A stretch of 64,000 bases of DNA from Paracoccaceae bacterium (GCA_016778765.1 JADHOV010000002.1:1-64000); one strand, 5' to 3'; counted from the first letter of the stretch, positions 18,820 through 28,431 are shown. The notes: a model not told the origin generated them from the sequence alone. Translations and numbers: made by a program.

Positions 18820-19753
18820 AACGCTCTCCTCGTTTTGTGTTATTAAACTTCGCGTTTAGCCAACCACAGCGCGGGTTTTTTTGACAGCTAAAAATCCGAC
18901 GTAAGGTTTCTCGCATGTCCCCCCCCCTTAATGTCCCTGACTGGCTGGTAACGTGCTGAACAGGATAGAGAGAGGCGTTTTATCGTGAGCCAAGCCTTGA
19001 CGTGAATGTTTAAACCGCAATGGGCGCTTTGGTTATCTGGTCTGGGGTAGAGGTTTTAAGCGGCGCTTTTGCGCGCTGGCATTGTAAGCTTATCTGGAAG
19101 AAAAAATTATGCGCAAAGGGTTGTTAGATTGCAGTGATAAACAGCCATCTTTTATAAGATAGACCTATTGAGAACAGTCGAGATTTTTTTGTATTTCTGT
19201 ATTTATTACGAATTTTGAAAAGCTTAACATCTTTTTTAAATCTAAAAAATCACTCAGCCAATGATTTCTCCTTCGTTTTAAAAATAATTTTCGCCTTCCC
19301 CGTGCCTATTAAAAATATATTTTTCGCCTTCACTCCGTTTTGCACGCATCTTCGAGCTGCGCTTTGTCGTTTTTTCATTGGGATAAAATACGGTGGTCAT
19401 CGCTGGCGTTGAGCTTGGTCGAGTCGTGAAAAGTAAAACTTATTCTGAAAACTGTTTTCTTGCAATTTTGGTATTCTTTTACCCGGGTGCCGGCGACCGT
19501 TTTTTATCAAGCTCGATGATATTTATTAAAAGCCTGGTATCTTGTGCCCTTTGAATTATTCTCTATCGTGATCTACGAAAGCCGCTTTAGATGACAGTTG
19601 TGAGCTCAGTCTCAAATCTTCTTTTTACTATCCTAAACTTGAAACAGTCACTGCATACCACCCACATGAAATTTTGCGATTGGTTGCCGTATTATGGCAC
19701 CTATGGTCTTGCTCGAATAAAGATATGCTTGGGTTGGTATTAAAATTTCTTAA
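18820..19753. other. AT-rich gene-poor spacer
   Basis: About 930 bases with no coding frame I can support. The frame at 19215-19412 (+) is Phe/Ile-rich low-complexity translation of AT-rich DNA. I see no tRNA or clear hairpin. Confidence 0.45.
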
Positions 19754-19960
19754 TTAATGATTTACAGGATGAGCCTCCCATTGCTCTTTTGTCGGTGAAG
19801 TACAGGTATTTTGCGATCGCCAAATAAACCCATTTTTTAGCTTGTGGGACCATAGAACCGCTTCGCAGCTGCCCTTTGTGGCAACTGTATGAAAATGCTC
19901 AATGAAAATTTCTTCATTTTGATAAATACAAGTTGGATGTAGCTGTTCGGCTTCGGTCAT
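19754..19960 (-). CDS. hypothetical protein, 68 residues
   Basis: Small soluble frame with Cys and His residues (LHPTCIYQNEEIFIEHFH, then GSCEAVLWSHKLKNGFIW). The ribosome site is weak (GGAC about 12 bases upstream). Amino-acid use looks more protein-like than other frames in this spacer, but I do not recognise it and it could be chance. Confidence 0.3.
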   Translation of the reverse strand: MTEAEQLHPTCIYQNEEIFIEHFHTVATKGSCEAVLWSHKLKNGFIWRSQNTCTSPTKEQWEAHPVNH

Positions 19961-20397
19961 GAAATTTAAAGTCCGATCAATATCATAATTCGTAATGTTG
20001 ATTTTCAGGTCATTTATATGCAGATGAAATTCCTATTCTGTATGCAAATACGACATGTGAGTTTCGGCATCTTTCTCCAACCAAGCCCTTAAAAGCTATC
20101 GCAGACAATTCTCATCGTTCAAAATCTCAAAAAATAATTTTCGATTATAATGTATCAAGGTTTGAAAAGTTCCACACGTCTTTATAACTTTCCTTTTTTG
20201 AAGTTGCCAAATCGATATAACACTAAAGGTGAACGAACCGCTCAATAGATCAAGTGATCAAAGGGCTCTAATTATAAGCGAGTCCTCCGTTCATCCGTAG
20301 GAAACACATTAGAGCGAGTATTAAAATATCTGATGAAAACAGATGAACCGCTAGCACCATTTTTCCGGCAGTCGAATTTGCCGTAGACCTATCGGCT
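19961..20397. other. intergenic region
   Basis: AT-rich spacer downstream of the amino-acid ABC permease. No gene, RNA or convincing terminator found. Confidence 0.4.
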
Positions 20398-21138
20398 TTA
20401 TACCCTTTCATCTGATTTAAGGCGCCGCTCTAGCCAGCGCACGCCTGCGGAAACAACCAAGATGAGCACCAAATATTCCAACACCAAAATGGTGTAAATC
20501 TCCAAAGGCCGATATTCTGTCACAACAAGCTCATTGGCTTTTCGGGTCAGTTCTTGCATGCCAATCACAGAAACCAGTGAAGACATTTTTAGCATATAGA
20601 CCAGTTGATTGCCTAACGCTGGAAGAATACGTCGTATGGCTTGCGGTAAGATCACAAATCGCATCGTATCTTTGTAGTTTAATGAAATGGAATGTGACGC
20701 TTCATATTGGCCTCTATCGATAGATTGTATTCCCGCGCGAAAAATCTCTGCCTGAAAGGCACTATCGGACAATGCCAGCGCAATGACCCCGGCCCAAAAA
20801 ACATTTATTTCCAGACCTGTCATTGGGGGCAGGCCATAATAAACCCATAGAATGAGAACCAAAATGGGAACCGATCTGACAATCTCGACATAGACGCGGT
20901 TAAAATTCCTAAGCCACGGATTTTTCGAAAGACCGGGCAGGGCGATCAATAATCCAACGGCAATCGAAATGAGGATCGAGGTGAAGGACAGCAACAACGT
21001 GAAATAATATCCCGACATCAGAAATTTTAAGTTTATCCAACCGGATTTGCTGTAGGGGTTAACCACATACCATCCCCAATTGTCAGAGCAACCCGACAGA
21101 AACAGCATTAAAAATAATAAAATTGCCAGCTTTTTCAT
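20398..21138 (-). CDS. polar amino-acid ABC transporter permease
   Basis: HisMQ/GlnP-type inner-membrane permease of 246 residues. The EAA loop reads EASHSISLNYKDTMRFVILPQAIRR and the C-terminal part has NQLVYMLKMSSLVSVIGMQEL, both classic for this family. The N terminus is unusual: MKKLAILLFLMLFLSGCSDN looks like a lipoprotein signal with lipobox LSGC ahead of the first transport helices. I recall the same feature in related Rhodobacterales permeases. The gene lies 9 bases downstream of the ATPase, and the binding protein is divergent at 22042. Substrate is probably a polar amino acid or a related compound. Confidence 0.93.
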   Translation of the reverse strand: MKKLAILLFLMLFLSGCSDNWGWYVVNPYSKSGWINLKFLMSGYYFTLLLSFTSILISIAVGLLIALPGLSKNPWLRNFNRVYVEIVRSVPILVLILWVYYGLPPMTGLEINVFWAGVIALALSDSAFQAEIFRAGIQSIDRGQYEASHSISLNYKDTMRFVILPQAIRRILPALGNQLVYMLKMSSLVSVIGMQELTRKANELVVTEYRPLEIYTILVLEYLVLILVVSAGVRWLERRLKSDERV

Positions 21139-21147
21139 CTCATTACT

Positions 21148-21900
21148 CTAGTGATGCAGAATTTGTTTAAGAAAGGCCTTACACCGATCGGTATCTGGAG
21201 AGTCAAAAAATTTCGCTGGCGGCGCGGTTTCAACGATCCGACCTTGATCCATAAAAATCATTGTATCGGCCACCCGCCGGGCAAACCCCATTTCATGGGT
21301 GACGCAAATCATCGTCATGCCGGTATCGGCCAGTTCAATCATCACCTCAAGCACTTCGCTGATCATTTCTGGGTCCAAAGCCGATGTTGGCTCGTCAAAT
21401 AATAGAATTTTTGGCTCCATACATAAAGACCGGGCAATCGCCACCCTTTGTTGTTGCCCGCCCGACAATTGGCCCGGATATTTATGCGCTTGTTCTGGAA
21501 TTTTAACCCGTTCTAAATACCCCATGGCCCGGCTATCCGCCTCTTGACGGGTTACTTTTTTAGCGCGAACTGGCCCAAGCGTGATGTTTTCCAAAACAGT
21601 CAAATGGGGAAAAAGATTGAATTGTTGAAAAACCATGCCAACGCGCGATCTGATCTGTTCAAGAGATTTGGTTTTATGGTTTAATATGATGCCATCAACC
21701 GTAATTGATCCCGCATCATGGACCTCTAATCCGTTGATACATCTTATTAATGTAGACTTTCCAGATCCAGAAGGGCCACAGACAACAACGCGCTCTCCTT
21801 GCTTTACGCTCAGCGAAACATCCTTTAAGGCGGTGAATTTACCAAAATTTTTTGAGATATCTTTAATCTCAATATCATTATCTCTTGGGCTTTTAGGCAT
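21148..21900 (-). CDS. polar amino-acid ABC transporter ATPase
   Basis: ATP-binding subunit (GlnQ/HisP type) of 250 residues. Walker A is [10 protein letters not shown], the Q loop [13 protein letters not shown], the signature [15 protein letters not shown], Walker [15 protein letters not shown], and the switch histidine sits in VTHEMGFA. The frame extends to 21951, but the ATG at 21900 ([14 protein letters not shown]) has GGAG five bases upstream and fits the family length. It forms a two-gene operon with the permease and is divergent from the binding-protein gene, leaving about 140 bases for both promoters. Confidence 0.95.
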   Translation of the reverse strand: MPKSPRDNDIEIKDISKNFGKFTALKDVSLSVKQGERVVVCGPSGSGKSTLIRCINGLEVHDAGSITVDGIILNHKTKSLEQIRSRVGMVFQQFNLFPHLTVLENITLGPVRAKKVTRQEADSRAMGYLERVKIPEQAHKYPGQLSGGQQQRVAIARSLCMEPKILLFDEPTSALDPEMISEVLEVMIELADTGMTMICVTHEMGFARRVADTMIFMDQGRIVETAPPAKFFDSPDTDRCKAFLKQILHH

Positions 21901-22041
21901 GAAATCTCCAAATATTCGCCCTAACAAACACCTCAAAACGGATAAAGGCAATGATACGATGCCTAAATCTCCAAATCTTGTTGCTTTTTCTACCGCTTTG
22001 CGTTCCTTTTGTTGAGGAAATTACAAATTATGGAGATAATC

Positions 22042-22812
22042 ATGAAGTTAGCTAAGGTAATTGCAGCAGCAATGGTAATGGCGGTGTCATCCGTTCAAGT
22101 CCACGCGGGCGCTTTACAGGATATTTTAAGCAGCGGAACGTTGAAAGTTGGCACCACGGGGGATTGGAACCCGATGACGATGAAGGATTCGGCAACCAAT
22201 TCGTATACGGGGTTTGATATCGATGTGATGACCCAACTTGCGGCAGACCTTGGCGTTGAACTAGAGCTGGTTCCGACAGAATGGAAAACGCTGGTCGCTG
22301 GCATTACGGCGGGCAAGTATCATATGACGGGATCTGCCTCGGTCTCGCCGGCGCGCGCAAAAGCAACAGGCTATTCTGACAGCTATTTCTCGTTGGCCAC
22401 AGTGCCGCTGACTTTGAAGTCAAATGCTGATAAATATAAAGATTGGGAGGATCTCAACAATGCGGATGTGCGCGTTGCAGCAACGCTAGGTACAACGCAG
22501 GAAAAACAGGTCAAACAGTATTTCCCTGATGCGAAGCATGTGATCGTAGAAGCTCCCGCGCAGCCGTTCCAACAGGTGCTGAGCGGTCGCGCTGATGCAC
22601 ATATTACGTCAAACGTAGAGGCGAATAAATTGGTAGCGATTCATTCTGATTTGATGATTGTACCGGTTTCAGCGCCAAAATCACCCACGCCAATCGCGAT
22701 GTTATTGCCGCAGGCAGATCAAGTTTGGATCAATTATGTGAACACTTGGATCAAGCTCAAGCAAGAGCGCGGCTTCTTTAAAGAATTAGATGAAAAATGG
22801 AAGCTTAATTAA
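22042..22812 (+). CDS. polar amino-acid ABC transporter substrate-binding protein
   Basis: Periplasmic binding protein, family 3 (HisJ/ArtJ type), 256 residues. The signal peptide is MKLAKVIAAAMVMAVSSVQVHA. The mature part begins ALQDILSSGTLKVGTTGDWNPMT and contains the typical GFDIDVMTQLAADLGVELELV and the hinge strand RVAATLGTTQEKQ. The start at 22042 has GGAG six bases upstream; an in-frame TTG at 22009 is ignored. A hairpin terminator follows directly, so it is expressed alone, divergently from its permease and ATPase. The catabolic genes behind it suggest the ligand may be a small nitrogen compound (inference). Confidence 0.94.
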   Translation: MKLAKVIAAAMVMAVSSVQVHAGALQDILSSGTLKVGTTGDWNPMTMKDSATNSYTGFDIDVMTQLAADLGVELELVPTEWKTLVAGITAGKYHMTGSASVSPARAKATGYSDSYFSLATVPLTLKSNADKYKDWEDLNNADVRVAATLGTTQEKQVKQYFPDAKHVIVEAPAQPFQQVLSGRADAHITSNVEANKLVAIHSDLMIVPVSAPKSPTPIAMLLPQADQVWINYVNTWIKLKQERGFFKELDEKWKLN

Positions 22813-22820
22813 AACCCTCA

Positions 22821-22845
22821 AAAGGTGCCTTCGGGCACCTTTTTA
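22821..22845 (+). terminator. rho-independent terminator
   Basis: GGTGCC-TTCG-GGCACC hairpin, a 6-bp stem closed by a stable TTCG tetraloop, flanked by AAA and followed by TTTTTA. It lies 9 bases after the binding-protein stop codon and separates it from the creatininase-family gene. Confidence 0.93.
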
Positions 22846-22898
22846 CTTTTAGGCCCGCGAGGCTGCACAGTCTCCAAATAGTGGAATGTGTTTTTTAA

Positions 22899-23633
22899 AT
22901 GAGACTTACCCATTCAACCTGGCAGGAAATTGACGCGTATTTGACAATATCGGATGGTATTCTCATTCCAACCGGCTCAATCGAACAGCATGGTCCCATA
23001 GGTTTGATTGGCACTGATATGCTTTGCGCGGATGATATTGCCGTCGCGGCTGGCCAAGCGGCAAACTTTCTGGTTGCGCCGCCGCTGGGATACGCGCCGG
23101 CTGAGTTCAATATGGGCTTCGCAGGGACGATTTCAATCTCCCAAGATACCTATCGAAATTTATGTGGCGAGATCTTTCACGCGCTAGAGCGTCAAGGTTT
23201 TCGGCATATTTATATTTTAAATGGCCACGGCGCCAATTTAGAGCCTTTAGCCGAGGCTGCAGATGCAGTTTCAAAGGCAAAATTGCGGATCAAAAGCTGG
23301 TGGGATTTTGAGGGTGTTAAGTTGCTACGTCAAGCGTTCTACGGAGATTGGGAAGGTATGCATGCCACACCATCCGAAATCGCTATTACGCAAGTTGCGC
23401 ATCGCAGCGTTGATGCTGCTTTGGCCAGTGAGCCACCTGAAAAACTAACTCAAGACTTTGTTCGAACCCATGCGGGTGACAAACATGGTCCGGCGGATGA
23501 ACATCGGGCGCAATTTCCGGACGGTCGCGTCGGATCGCATTCGGCTTTGGCCACGCGGGCGCAGGGTGCGCAGCTTAAAGCCGCGGCCGTGTCAGCTCTT
23601 ATACAAGATTACGAAAAATTCGTGGGTTCTTAA
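22899..23633 (+). CDS. creatininase-family amidohydrolase
   Basis: 244-residue metal-dependent amidohydrolase. The family's metal residues are visible: E29 and H31 in PTGSIEQHGP, D40 in GTDMLCADD, H110 in ILNGHGAN, and a C-terminal H155-ATPSE160 segment. Members hydrolyse creatinine, formamides (ArfB in archaeal flavin synthesis) or other cyclic or linear amides, so this need not be creatininase itself. It opens a plus-strand run that continues with AhpD-like, M29/NicX-like and Rieske genes. No strong ribosome site is seen before the ATG. The true substrate is unknown. Confidence 0.88.
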   Translation: MRLTHSTWQEIDAYLTISDGILIPTGSIEQHGPIGLIGTDMLCADDIAVAAGQAANFLVAPPLGYAPAEFNMGFAGTISISQDTYRNLCGEIFHALERQGFRHIYILNGHGANLEPLAEAADAVSKAKLRIKSWWDFEGVKLLRQAFYGDWEGMHATPSEIAITQVAHRSVDAALASEPPEKLTQDFVRTHAGDKHGPADEHRAQFPDGRVGSHSALATRAQGAQLKAAAVSALIQDYEKFVGS

Positions 23634-23734
23634 AGTTGATCAAGCCATTGAAGCCGAGGGTTTGATTTTAATTGTTGCGTCACGCAGTTCAAATTCTGAT
23701 AAGTTTGAAAACTGCGAGCAGGGGAGAACATATT

Positions 23735-24070
23735 ATGGATTGGCAAAAGTTTCTGGATGAAACCATTCAAAGTACGGGTGTGTATCACAAAGAGGCGTCC
23801 GAACTTTTTGCGGCTTTTGCTGCTATGGGCAAGGCAGCGAAAAAAAGTGATGCTTTAGACGAAAAAACAAAAGAGTTGATTGCTCTTGGTATTGCGATTT
23901 CAACCCGCTGCGATCCCTGCATCGCGTATCATATGAAAGCGCTTGTGCGGCTGAAAACCTCTCGAGAAGAACTTTGTGAAGCGCTTCAAATGATCTCTTA
24001 CATGGGAGGAGGGCCTTCTATATCTTACAGCGCCAAAGCCCTTGAGGCATATGATCAGTTTTCTCAATAG
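23735..24070 (+). CDS. AhpD-like carboxymuconolactone decarboxylase-family protein
   Basis: 111-residue alpha-helical protein. The redox motif is C59-D-P-C62 followed by H66 (STRCDPCIAYHMKAL), as in AhpD-type peroxidase partners. The start is the ATG at 23735 with GGGGAGAAC upstream; the longer frame from 23672 is rejected. It lies 100 bases after the creatininase-family gene. It may serve as a peroxidase or reductant for the oxygenases nearby, or as a scaffold-like CMD enzyme. Role is inferred. Confidence 0.87.
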   Translation: MDWQKFLDETIQSTGVYHKEASELFAAFAAMGKAAKKSDALDEKTKELIALGIAISTRCDPCIAYHMKALVRLKTSREELCEALQMISYMGGGPSISYSAKALEAYDQFSQ

Positions 24071-24224
24071 TTGGAGATGCACGCCCAAGTGGTTTTAGAG
24101 GGCCGTGATGCATAATCCATATCATGGCTTGATCGTGGCCTTGCCAAAATCTGTGTTTTTGTCCTTATATGGCGGCGTTAATCTCTGGCGTAGGCGCGCG
24201 CCATCAGCGGTGAAGTGAACAGGA

Positions 24225-25334
24225 ATGAGTGAGTTGATCAAAAACGTTGAGCAGGCTGCGAAGAACATTTTGTTTAATTGCGCAAAAGGCGAGGCTGGTG
24301 ATACGCTTCTGATTGTGCACGAAGCTTGTGATGAGGGGTATTATGATCCAAAGCTTCATGGGCTTATCGCAGATGCGGCTAAAAAGCTTTGTTTTGAGGT
24401 CACGTTGTTCGAAATCGCGTTTGAACCAGATATCAAAGACCCTAGCCCCGAATTGGCGGCAAAACTGGCGGCAGCAGATCACAGTTTGTTTCTGGCAAGA
24501 TTGGGCGATCAGCTCCGGTTTAAGAAGAATAAGATACCCGCGCGCTCGATCATCAGTTACGCGATTGATAGTGATATGTTTTTATCCAGCTTTTCTCGGG
24601 CAGACTATGCGGGGTTTGCCGAGTTAAAAGAGCTCATAGAAGCAGCGTTTGTGGCCGCAAAGCGCATTCAAGTCACCTGTCCTGCGGGTACCGATTTTTC
24701 GGGATCGCTGCAAAACGGTGAGTTTGAACATTCGGATATTTACTTAAAACGCTTCCCGCTTTCGATTTTCAATCCTGTTCCGATATTTGCATTCAGCGGG
24801 TGCATTGCTCAAAATGGATTTTTGACCGGAACCGGGTCGCAATATTATAAGCCTTATGCCTGCGAATTGCGCGATACGCTTTTGATTGATTTTAAAGGCG
24901 CGGACATCACCGGTTTTAGAGGCAGTCAACGCGATATGTCATCAGCCCAAACCCATTATGAAATGGTTGCCAAAAAATATAATATCGATCCTTATTTTGT
25001 TCATTCTTGGCATGCAGGGATCCATCCGGCCTGTCGCTTTGATCATCCGGCGTCAGAAAATTTTGAGCGTTGGAGCGGCGCTGCATTCGGCAATCCTCGT
25101 TTGTTGCATTTTCATTCCTGCGGAAAAATTCCCCCTGGCGAAATATCGATAAATGTTGTTGACCCAAGCATCAGACTGGATGATGCCTTGATTTGGGAAA
25201 AAGGTGTGTTGCATCCTGAGCGGTTGCGTGGAGGTGATATGCTTTTGGCACGTTTTCCCGATTTGGCGCGGGCGTTTCGAAACCCTGTCAAAGAAATCGG
25301 GCTGGGGCCTGCAGAACGGCTGTCATTTTCGTGA
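24225..25334 (+). CDS. M29 aminopeptidase-like / NicX-like metalloenzyme
   Basis: 369 residues resembling the M29 (aminopeptidase T) fold family, which also includes NicX, the Fe(II) 2,5-dihydroxypyridine 5,6-dioxygenase. Histidines H260, H263 and H267 (FVHSWHAGIHP) and the pair H295-F-H297 (LLHFHSCGKIPPGEIS) are the probable metal ligands. The C-terminal VVDPSIRLDDALIWEKG is typical of this group. Signal peptide absent, so cytoplasmic. ACAGGA precedes the ATG. Its neighbours are an amidohydrolase and a Rieske oxygenase rather than peptide transporters. That favours a catabolic ring-opening or hydrolytic role over a peptidase role, but this is inference. Confidence 0.72.
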   Translation: MSELIKNVEQAAKNILFNCAKGEAGDTLLIVHEACDEGYYDPKLHGLIADAAKKLCFEVTLFEIAFEPDIKDPSPELAAKLAAADHSLFLARLGDQLRFKKNKIPARSIISYAIDSDMFLSSFSRADYAGFAELKELIEAAFVAAKRIQVTCPAGTDFSGSLQNGEFEHSDIYLKRFPLSIFNPVPIFAFSGCIAQNGFLTGTGSQYYKPYACELRDTLLIDFKGADITGFRGSQRDMSSAQTHYEMVAKKYNIDPYFVHSWHAGIHPACRFDHPASENFERWSGAAFGNPRLLHFHSCGKIPPGEISINVVDPSIRLDDALIWEKGVLHPERLRGGDMLLARFPDLARAFRNPVKEIGLGPAERLSFS

Positions 25335-25689
25335 ACAAACTTACTTTTAAAAATGCGGCAAATTTGAAGCTCAATCATTGATGCGCTGGGGTTTGAAACC
25401 TTTCAAAAATCTCTTGCTCATGGTGTCACAGGCCTTTCTGAGGCGTAAATTTGAGTTAAAATTATGCGGCTTTTATGGTTTTCACAAACGGTGCCATAAC
25501 TCGGTGTGGGGCGGCTTACGAAGCGCGTTTGGCGCTGTTGTGCCGGTCGCCGCAAACCGGGGATGTAACCGGTCTATTTGCAATGGACTAACCGCAGCGC
25601 GCATATTACGCTTTGCCTGATACGGGGCGCCGGCGCTGGCCGAAAAAAGCGTTGTGTGGATTGAGCAGAAAGATCAAAGGGGCTAACAC
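25335..25689. other. intergenic region
   Basis: 355 bases between the M29-like gene and the Rieske oxygenase. Plus-strand translations are interrupted by stops in all frames. It may hold a degraded gene or a promoter; nothing is specifically recognised. Confidence 0.4.
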
Positions 25690-26730
25690 ATGTTTTTGCA
25701 GAATTGCTGGTACGTTGCCGGCTGGAGTAAAGACTATAAACAAGAACTGCGCGCGCAGACTTTGTTGTCAGAAAATATCGTTTTTTACCGCCGCGCAGAT
25801 GGCAGCCCAGTGGCCTTAGAAGATGCCTGTCCGCATCGCAAATTGCCGCTGTCGCATGGCCAGCTAAGCGAAGATAGGGTGATTTGTGGGTATCATGGGC
25901 TGACTTTTGATTGCAGCGGATCCTGCGTTGAAGCGCCCACCCAGCGCGCCAATATTCCACGTCGCGCCGTGGTGAAATCTTACCCGGTTGTTGATCGATA
26001 TCGCTTGCTTTGGATTTGGATGGGCGATCCAAACAAAGCTAATCCAAATGATATTTTTGAAATCAAAAATTTTGACAATCCAGATTGGGGCTATACCGAG
26101 GGCGGCGTGTTGCCGATTGCCTGCAATTATTTATGGGTTGTGGATAATCTACTCGATCCCAGCCACGTGGCTTGGGTGCATGTCACGTCTTTTGGGGGTA
26201 GCGGCACCGATGATCAACCGCTTGACCTTGAGAAAACAGACGATGGTATAATTGTCTCGCGATGGATTTATGATCAGCCACCATCGCCCTATTATAAAGA
26301 TCTTCTGCGTTTTGAGGGAAATTGTGACCGCAAACAACATTATGAAATGTCTATTCCCGGAATAGCTTTAAATATGTCAATCTACACGCCGCCAGGCACG
26401 GGGGGGCCGCAATCGAGACCGGTCGATAACACCTATGTCAATATTTCTTATAATTTCATGACCCCGGTTGATGAAAAAAATACGCAATATATCTGGTTTC
26501 AACATCGCAACACGGATCCGCAAAATGCCGAGATTTCCGAGAAAATGAATGCCGGTGCTCGCATGGCCTTTCTGGAGGATAAGGTTATTCTCGAAGAGGT
26601 TCAAAAAGGCATGGATAATATGGTGACGCCCCATATCGATTTAGGGCTGGATGCGGGGGCCAAGCTTTTCCGGCTTAAGCTGCAGCGAATGATTGACCAA
26701 GAACAAAACCACATTGAAAAAACGGCGTAA
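25690..26730 (+). CDS. Rieske non-haem iron oxygenase, alpha subunit (VanA-like)
   Basis: 346-residue terminal oxygenase. The Rieske [2Fe-2S] site is C47-x-H49 (DACPHRKLPLSHG) and C66-x2-H69 (VICGYHGLTFD). The mononuclear iron motif is DNLLDPSHVAWVH (Asp, two His). N-terminal MFLQNCWYVAGW is typical of vanillate O-demethylase and other single-component-alpha enzymes that hydroxylate or demethylate aromatic rings. No reductase gene lies beside it, so electrons come from a partner elsewhere. AAAGGGGC precedes the ATG. An AhpD-like gene follows by about 80 bases. Confidence 0.93.
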   Translation: MFLQNCWYVAGWSKDYKQELRAQTLLSENIVFYRRADGSPVALEDACPHRKLPLSHGQLSEDRVICGYHGLTFDCSGSCVEAPTQRANIPRRAVVKSYPVVDRYRLLWIWMGDPNKANPNDIFEIKNFDNPDWGYTEGGVLPIACNYLWVVDNLLDPSHVAWVHVTSFGGSGTDDQPLDLEKTDDGIIVSRWIYDQPPSPYYKDLLRFEGNCDRKQHYEMSIPGIALNMSIYTPPGTGGPQSRPVDNTYVNISYNFMTPVDEKNTQYIWFQHRNTDPQNAEISEKMNAGARMAFLEDKVILEEVQKGMDNMVTPHIDLGLDAGAKLFRLKLQRMIDQEQNHIEKTA

Positions 26731-26813
26731 CGGGCCAAAAGACCGCGCTGGAAAGATTGCGCTGTTTTCTGCAAATAAGCGCCTCGTAAGCGCAGCGTTA
26801 AAAGGAGAGAAAT

Positions 26814-27392
26814 ATGTCTGCTTGGATAAGGATGATTTCGGATGAAGAGGCGGATGCGTCTTTGAAAAAAGCGCTGGATTTTGCACGTACCCCGCATGGT
26901 ACGGTGGATAACGTTATGCGGGTGCATTCTCTGCGCCCCAGCACAATGAACGGACATGTGACGCTGTATCGGGCCTGCCTGCATGATGATCAAAACACCA
27001 TTCCCATGTGGTTTCAGGAGGTAATAAGCTCTTATGTTTCGACTTTAAACAATTGTCCTTATTCTTATGCCAACCATTGGGCGAATGCGCGCCATTTAAT
27101 GGCGGATGATGCAAAAGCCACAAAGGTAGAGGCTGCCTTGCGCGCCCATTCGCCGAGCGATGTCTTTGAAGGCGCTGAACTTGCGTTGTTGAATTATGCT
27201 GAAAAGTTAACTTTATCGCCGGGCAATATCACCAAAGAAGATGTTGATTCTCTGAAGTCCGCAGGCGTAGAGGACGGTGAAATTCTTGAGGCAAATCAAA
27301 TTATTGGCTACTTTAATTATGTAAATAGGCTGTTAAATGGGTTGGGTGTGACCACCGCAGGGGATGTTGTCGGGTATTATCAATCAGACTGA
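26814..27392 (+). CDS. AhpD-like / peroxidase-related protein with a degenerate CxxC
   Basis: 192-residue helical protein of the uncharacterised peroxidase-related branch of the CMD/AhpD superfamily. The usual CxxC motif is C81-P-Y-S84 followed by H88 (NNCPYSYANHW), so the second cysteine is a serine and a disulfide cannot form. Typical family segments flank it (MWFQEVISSYVSTLN before, AELALLNYAEKLTLSPGNIT after). AAAGGAGAG precedes the ATG. It ends the run that starts at the creatininase-family gene. Confidence 0.85.
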   Translation: MSAWIRMISDEEADASLKKALDFARTPHGTVDNVMRVHSLRPSTMNGHVTLYRACLHDDQNTIPMWFQEVISSYVSTLNNCPYSYANHWANARHLMADDAKATKVEAALRAHSPSDVFEGAELALLNYAEKLTLSPGNITKEDVDSLKSAGVEDGEILEANQIIGYFNYVNRLLNGLGVTTAGDVVGYYQSD

Positions 27393-28042
27393 ATGGTTGC
27401 GAAATGAAGAGAAGCCCCCTTTTGTAACTCAGAGGGAACAGGGGGGATATGGCGGTAAAATGTAAAGCTGGCGTTACGGTTGCCGGCGTGATCGAACCCT
27501 TAAAAGCCTTTGCAATGGCGACGGCAGAGCTCAAAAAATCAGCTTTTAATACAGCTTTACGGGCGAAAGGGGCGCAGTGTTTGGGCCTTGCACAGTCATT
27601 TATACCTCTTTTTTAACCGCAAAAGCAGCGCGTATAGGGATGAGAGGCGGGTCTAGCGAAACAATTGGAACGCCTGCATGCAGATCGGCCAAGCTGGTGC
27701 ACGTGCGAAACCACTGAGATGAAAGGGACTTTACCACGTTTTTGCGTTGAGAAATACAGGACTATTTTGACCGTTCGGCTTTTGATAAGCTGCTATTATG
27801 CACCTATGCTGAAACATGGGGTGAAAGACCTTGCCGATTGTTAGTTCCCAGACATTTATGTTCTAGCATGCGCGCAATAAACGTTTTTCCATCGTTTTGA
27901 GGTTTTGTTAATGCAGGGCCTATCTTAAAGAACAACGGTTTCTCACAACCATGGCGCGGATTTGTGAATTTAAGCCTGAATATTTTTTAAAAAAACTCAA
28001 AGCTATGCAGCGCCATGTTTAACCTTTTTGGGCTAAATGTCC
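27393..28042. other. intergenic region with one possible tiny ORF
   Basis: Mostly uninformative. A 55-codon plus-strand frame at 27449-27616 starts MAVKCKAGVTVAGVIEPLKA after AGGGGGG. It has reasonable composition but no recognised family, so it may be a fragment. Confidence 0.3.
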
Positions 28043-28246
28043 TTAAGGGTCCAGATCTATCAATTGCTTTGGATGCCACGCATCGCAGACCACCTTGGCG
28101 GCACCTGGAGATTTTTGGCAGACACGGTATTCGCCCGTTACATCGTTGGTTTCTGTCCAACTGCGGGCCCCTTGTTGATGATAGCCGATAAAGCCAACGA
28201 TACCGAGGCAAATCATAAGAACGACACCTGTTTTGCTTATGCTCAT
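28043..28246 (-). CDS. small membrane-anchored hypothetical protein
   Basis: 67 residues. The N-terminal helix ISKTGVVLMICLGIVGFIGY is a signal anchor; the rest (about 42 residues) is hydrophilic with two cysteines (EYRVCQKSPGAAKVVCDAW) that could form a disulfide in the periplasm. A very good ribosome site, GGAGGATCATCC, precedes the ATG, which is the main reason to trust it. No family recognised. Confidence 0.65.
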   Translation of the reverse strand: MSISKTGVVLMICLGIVGFIGYHQQGARSWTETNDVTGEYRVCQKSPGAAKVVCDAWHPKQLIDLDP

Positions 28247-28431
28247 GGATGATCCTCCAGCGTATCTCGCGCACCCTAGTTAGGCTTGGCTGAGAGGTCA
28301 ATTGCCCCGAAAATGCGCTGAAGCCCTTCGGGTGTGCTGGGGACGCCGCGGTCTTTGCTGGGGGGAATAGGATTTGCGCTCAACAAATCAGAGGGCTTAT
28401 CGGCAGATTTTCAACATTTTTGCAATCGCGG

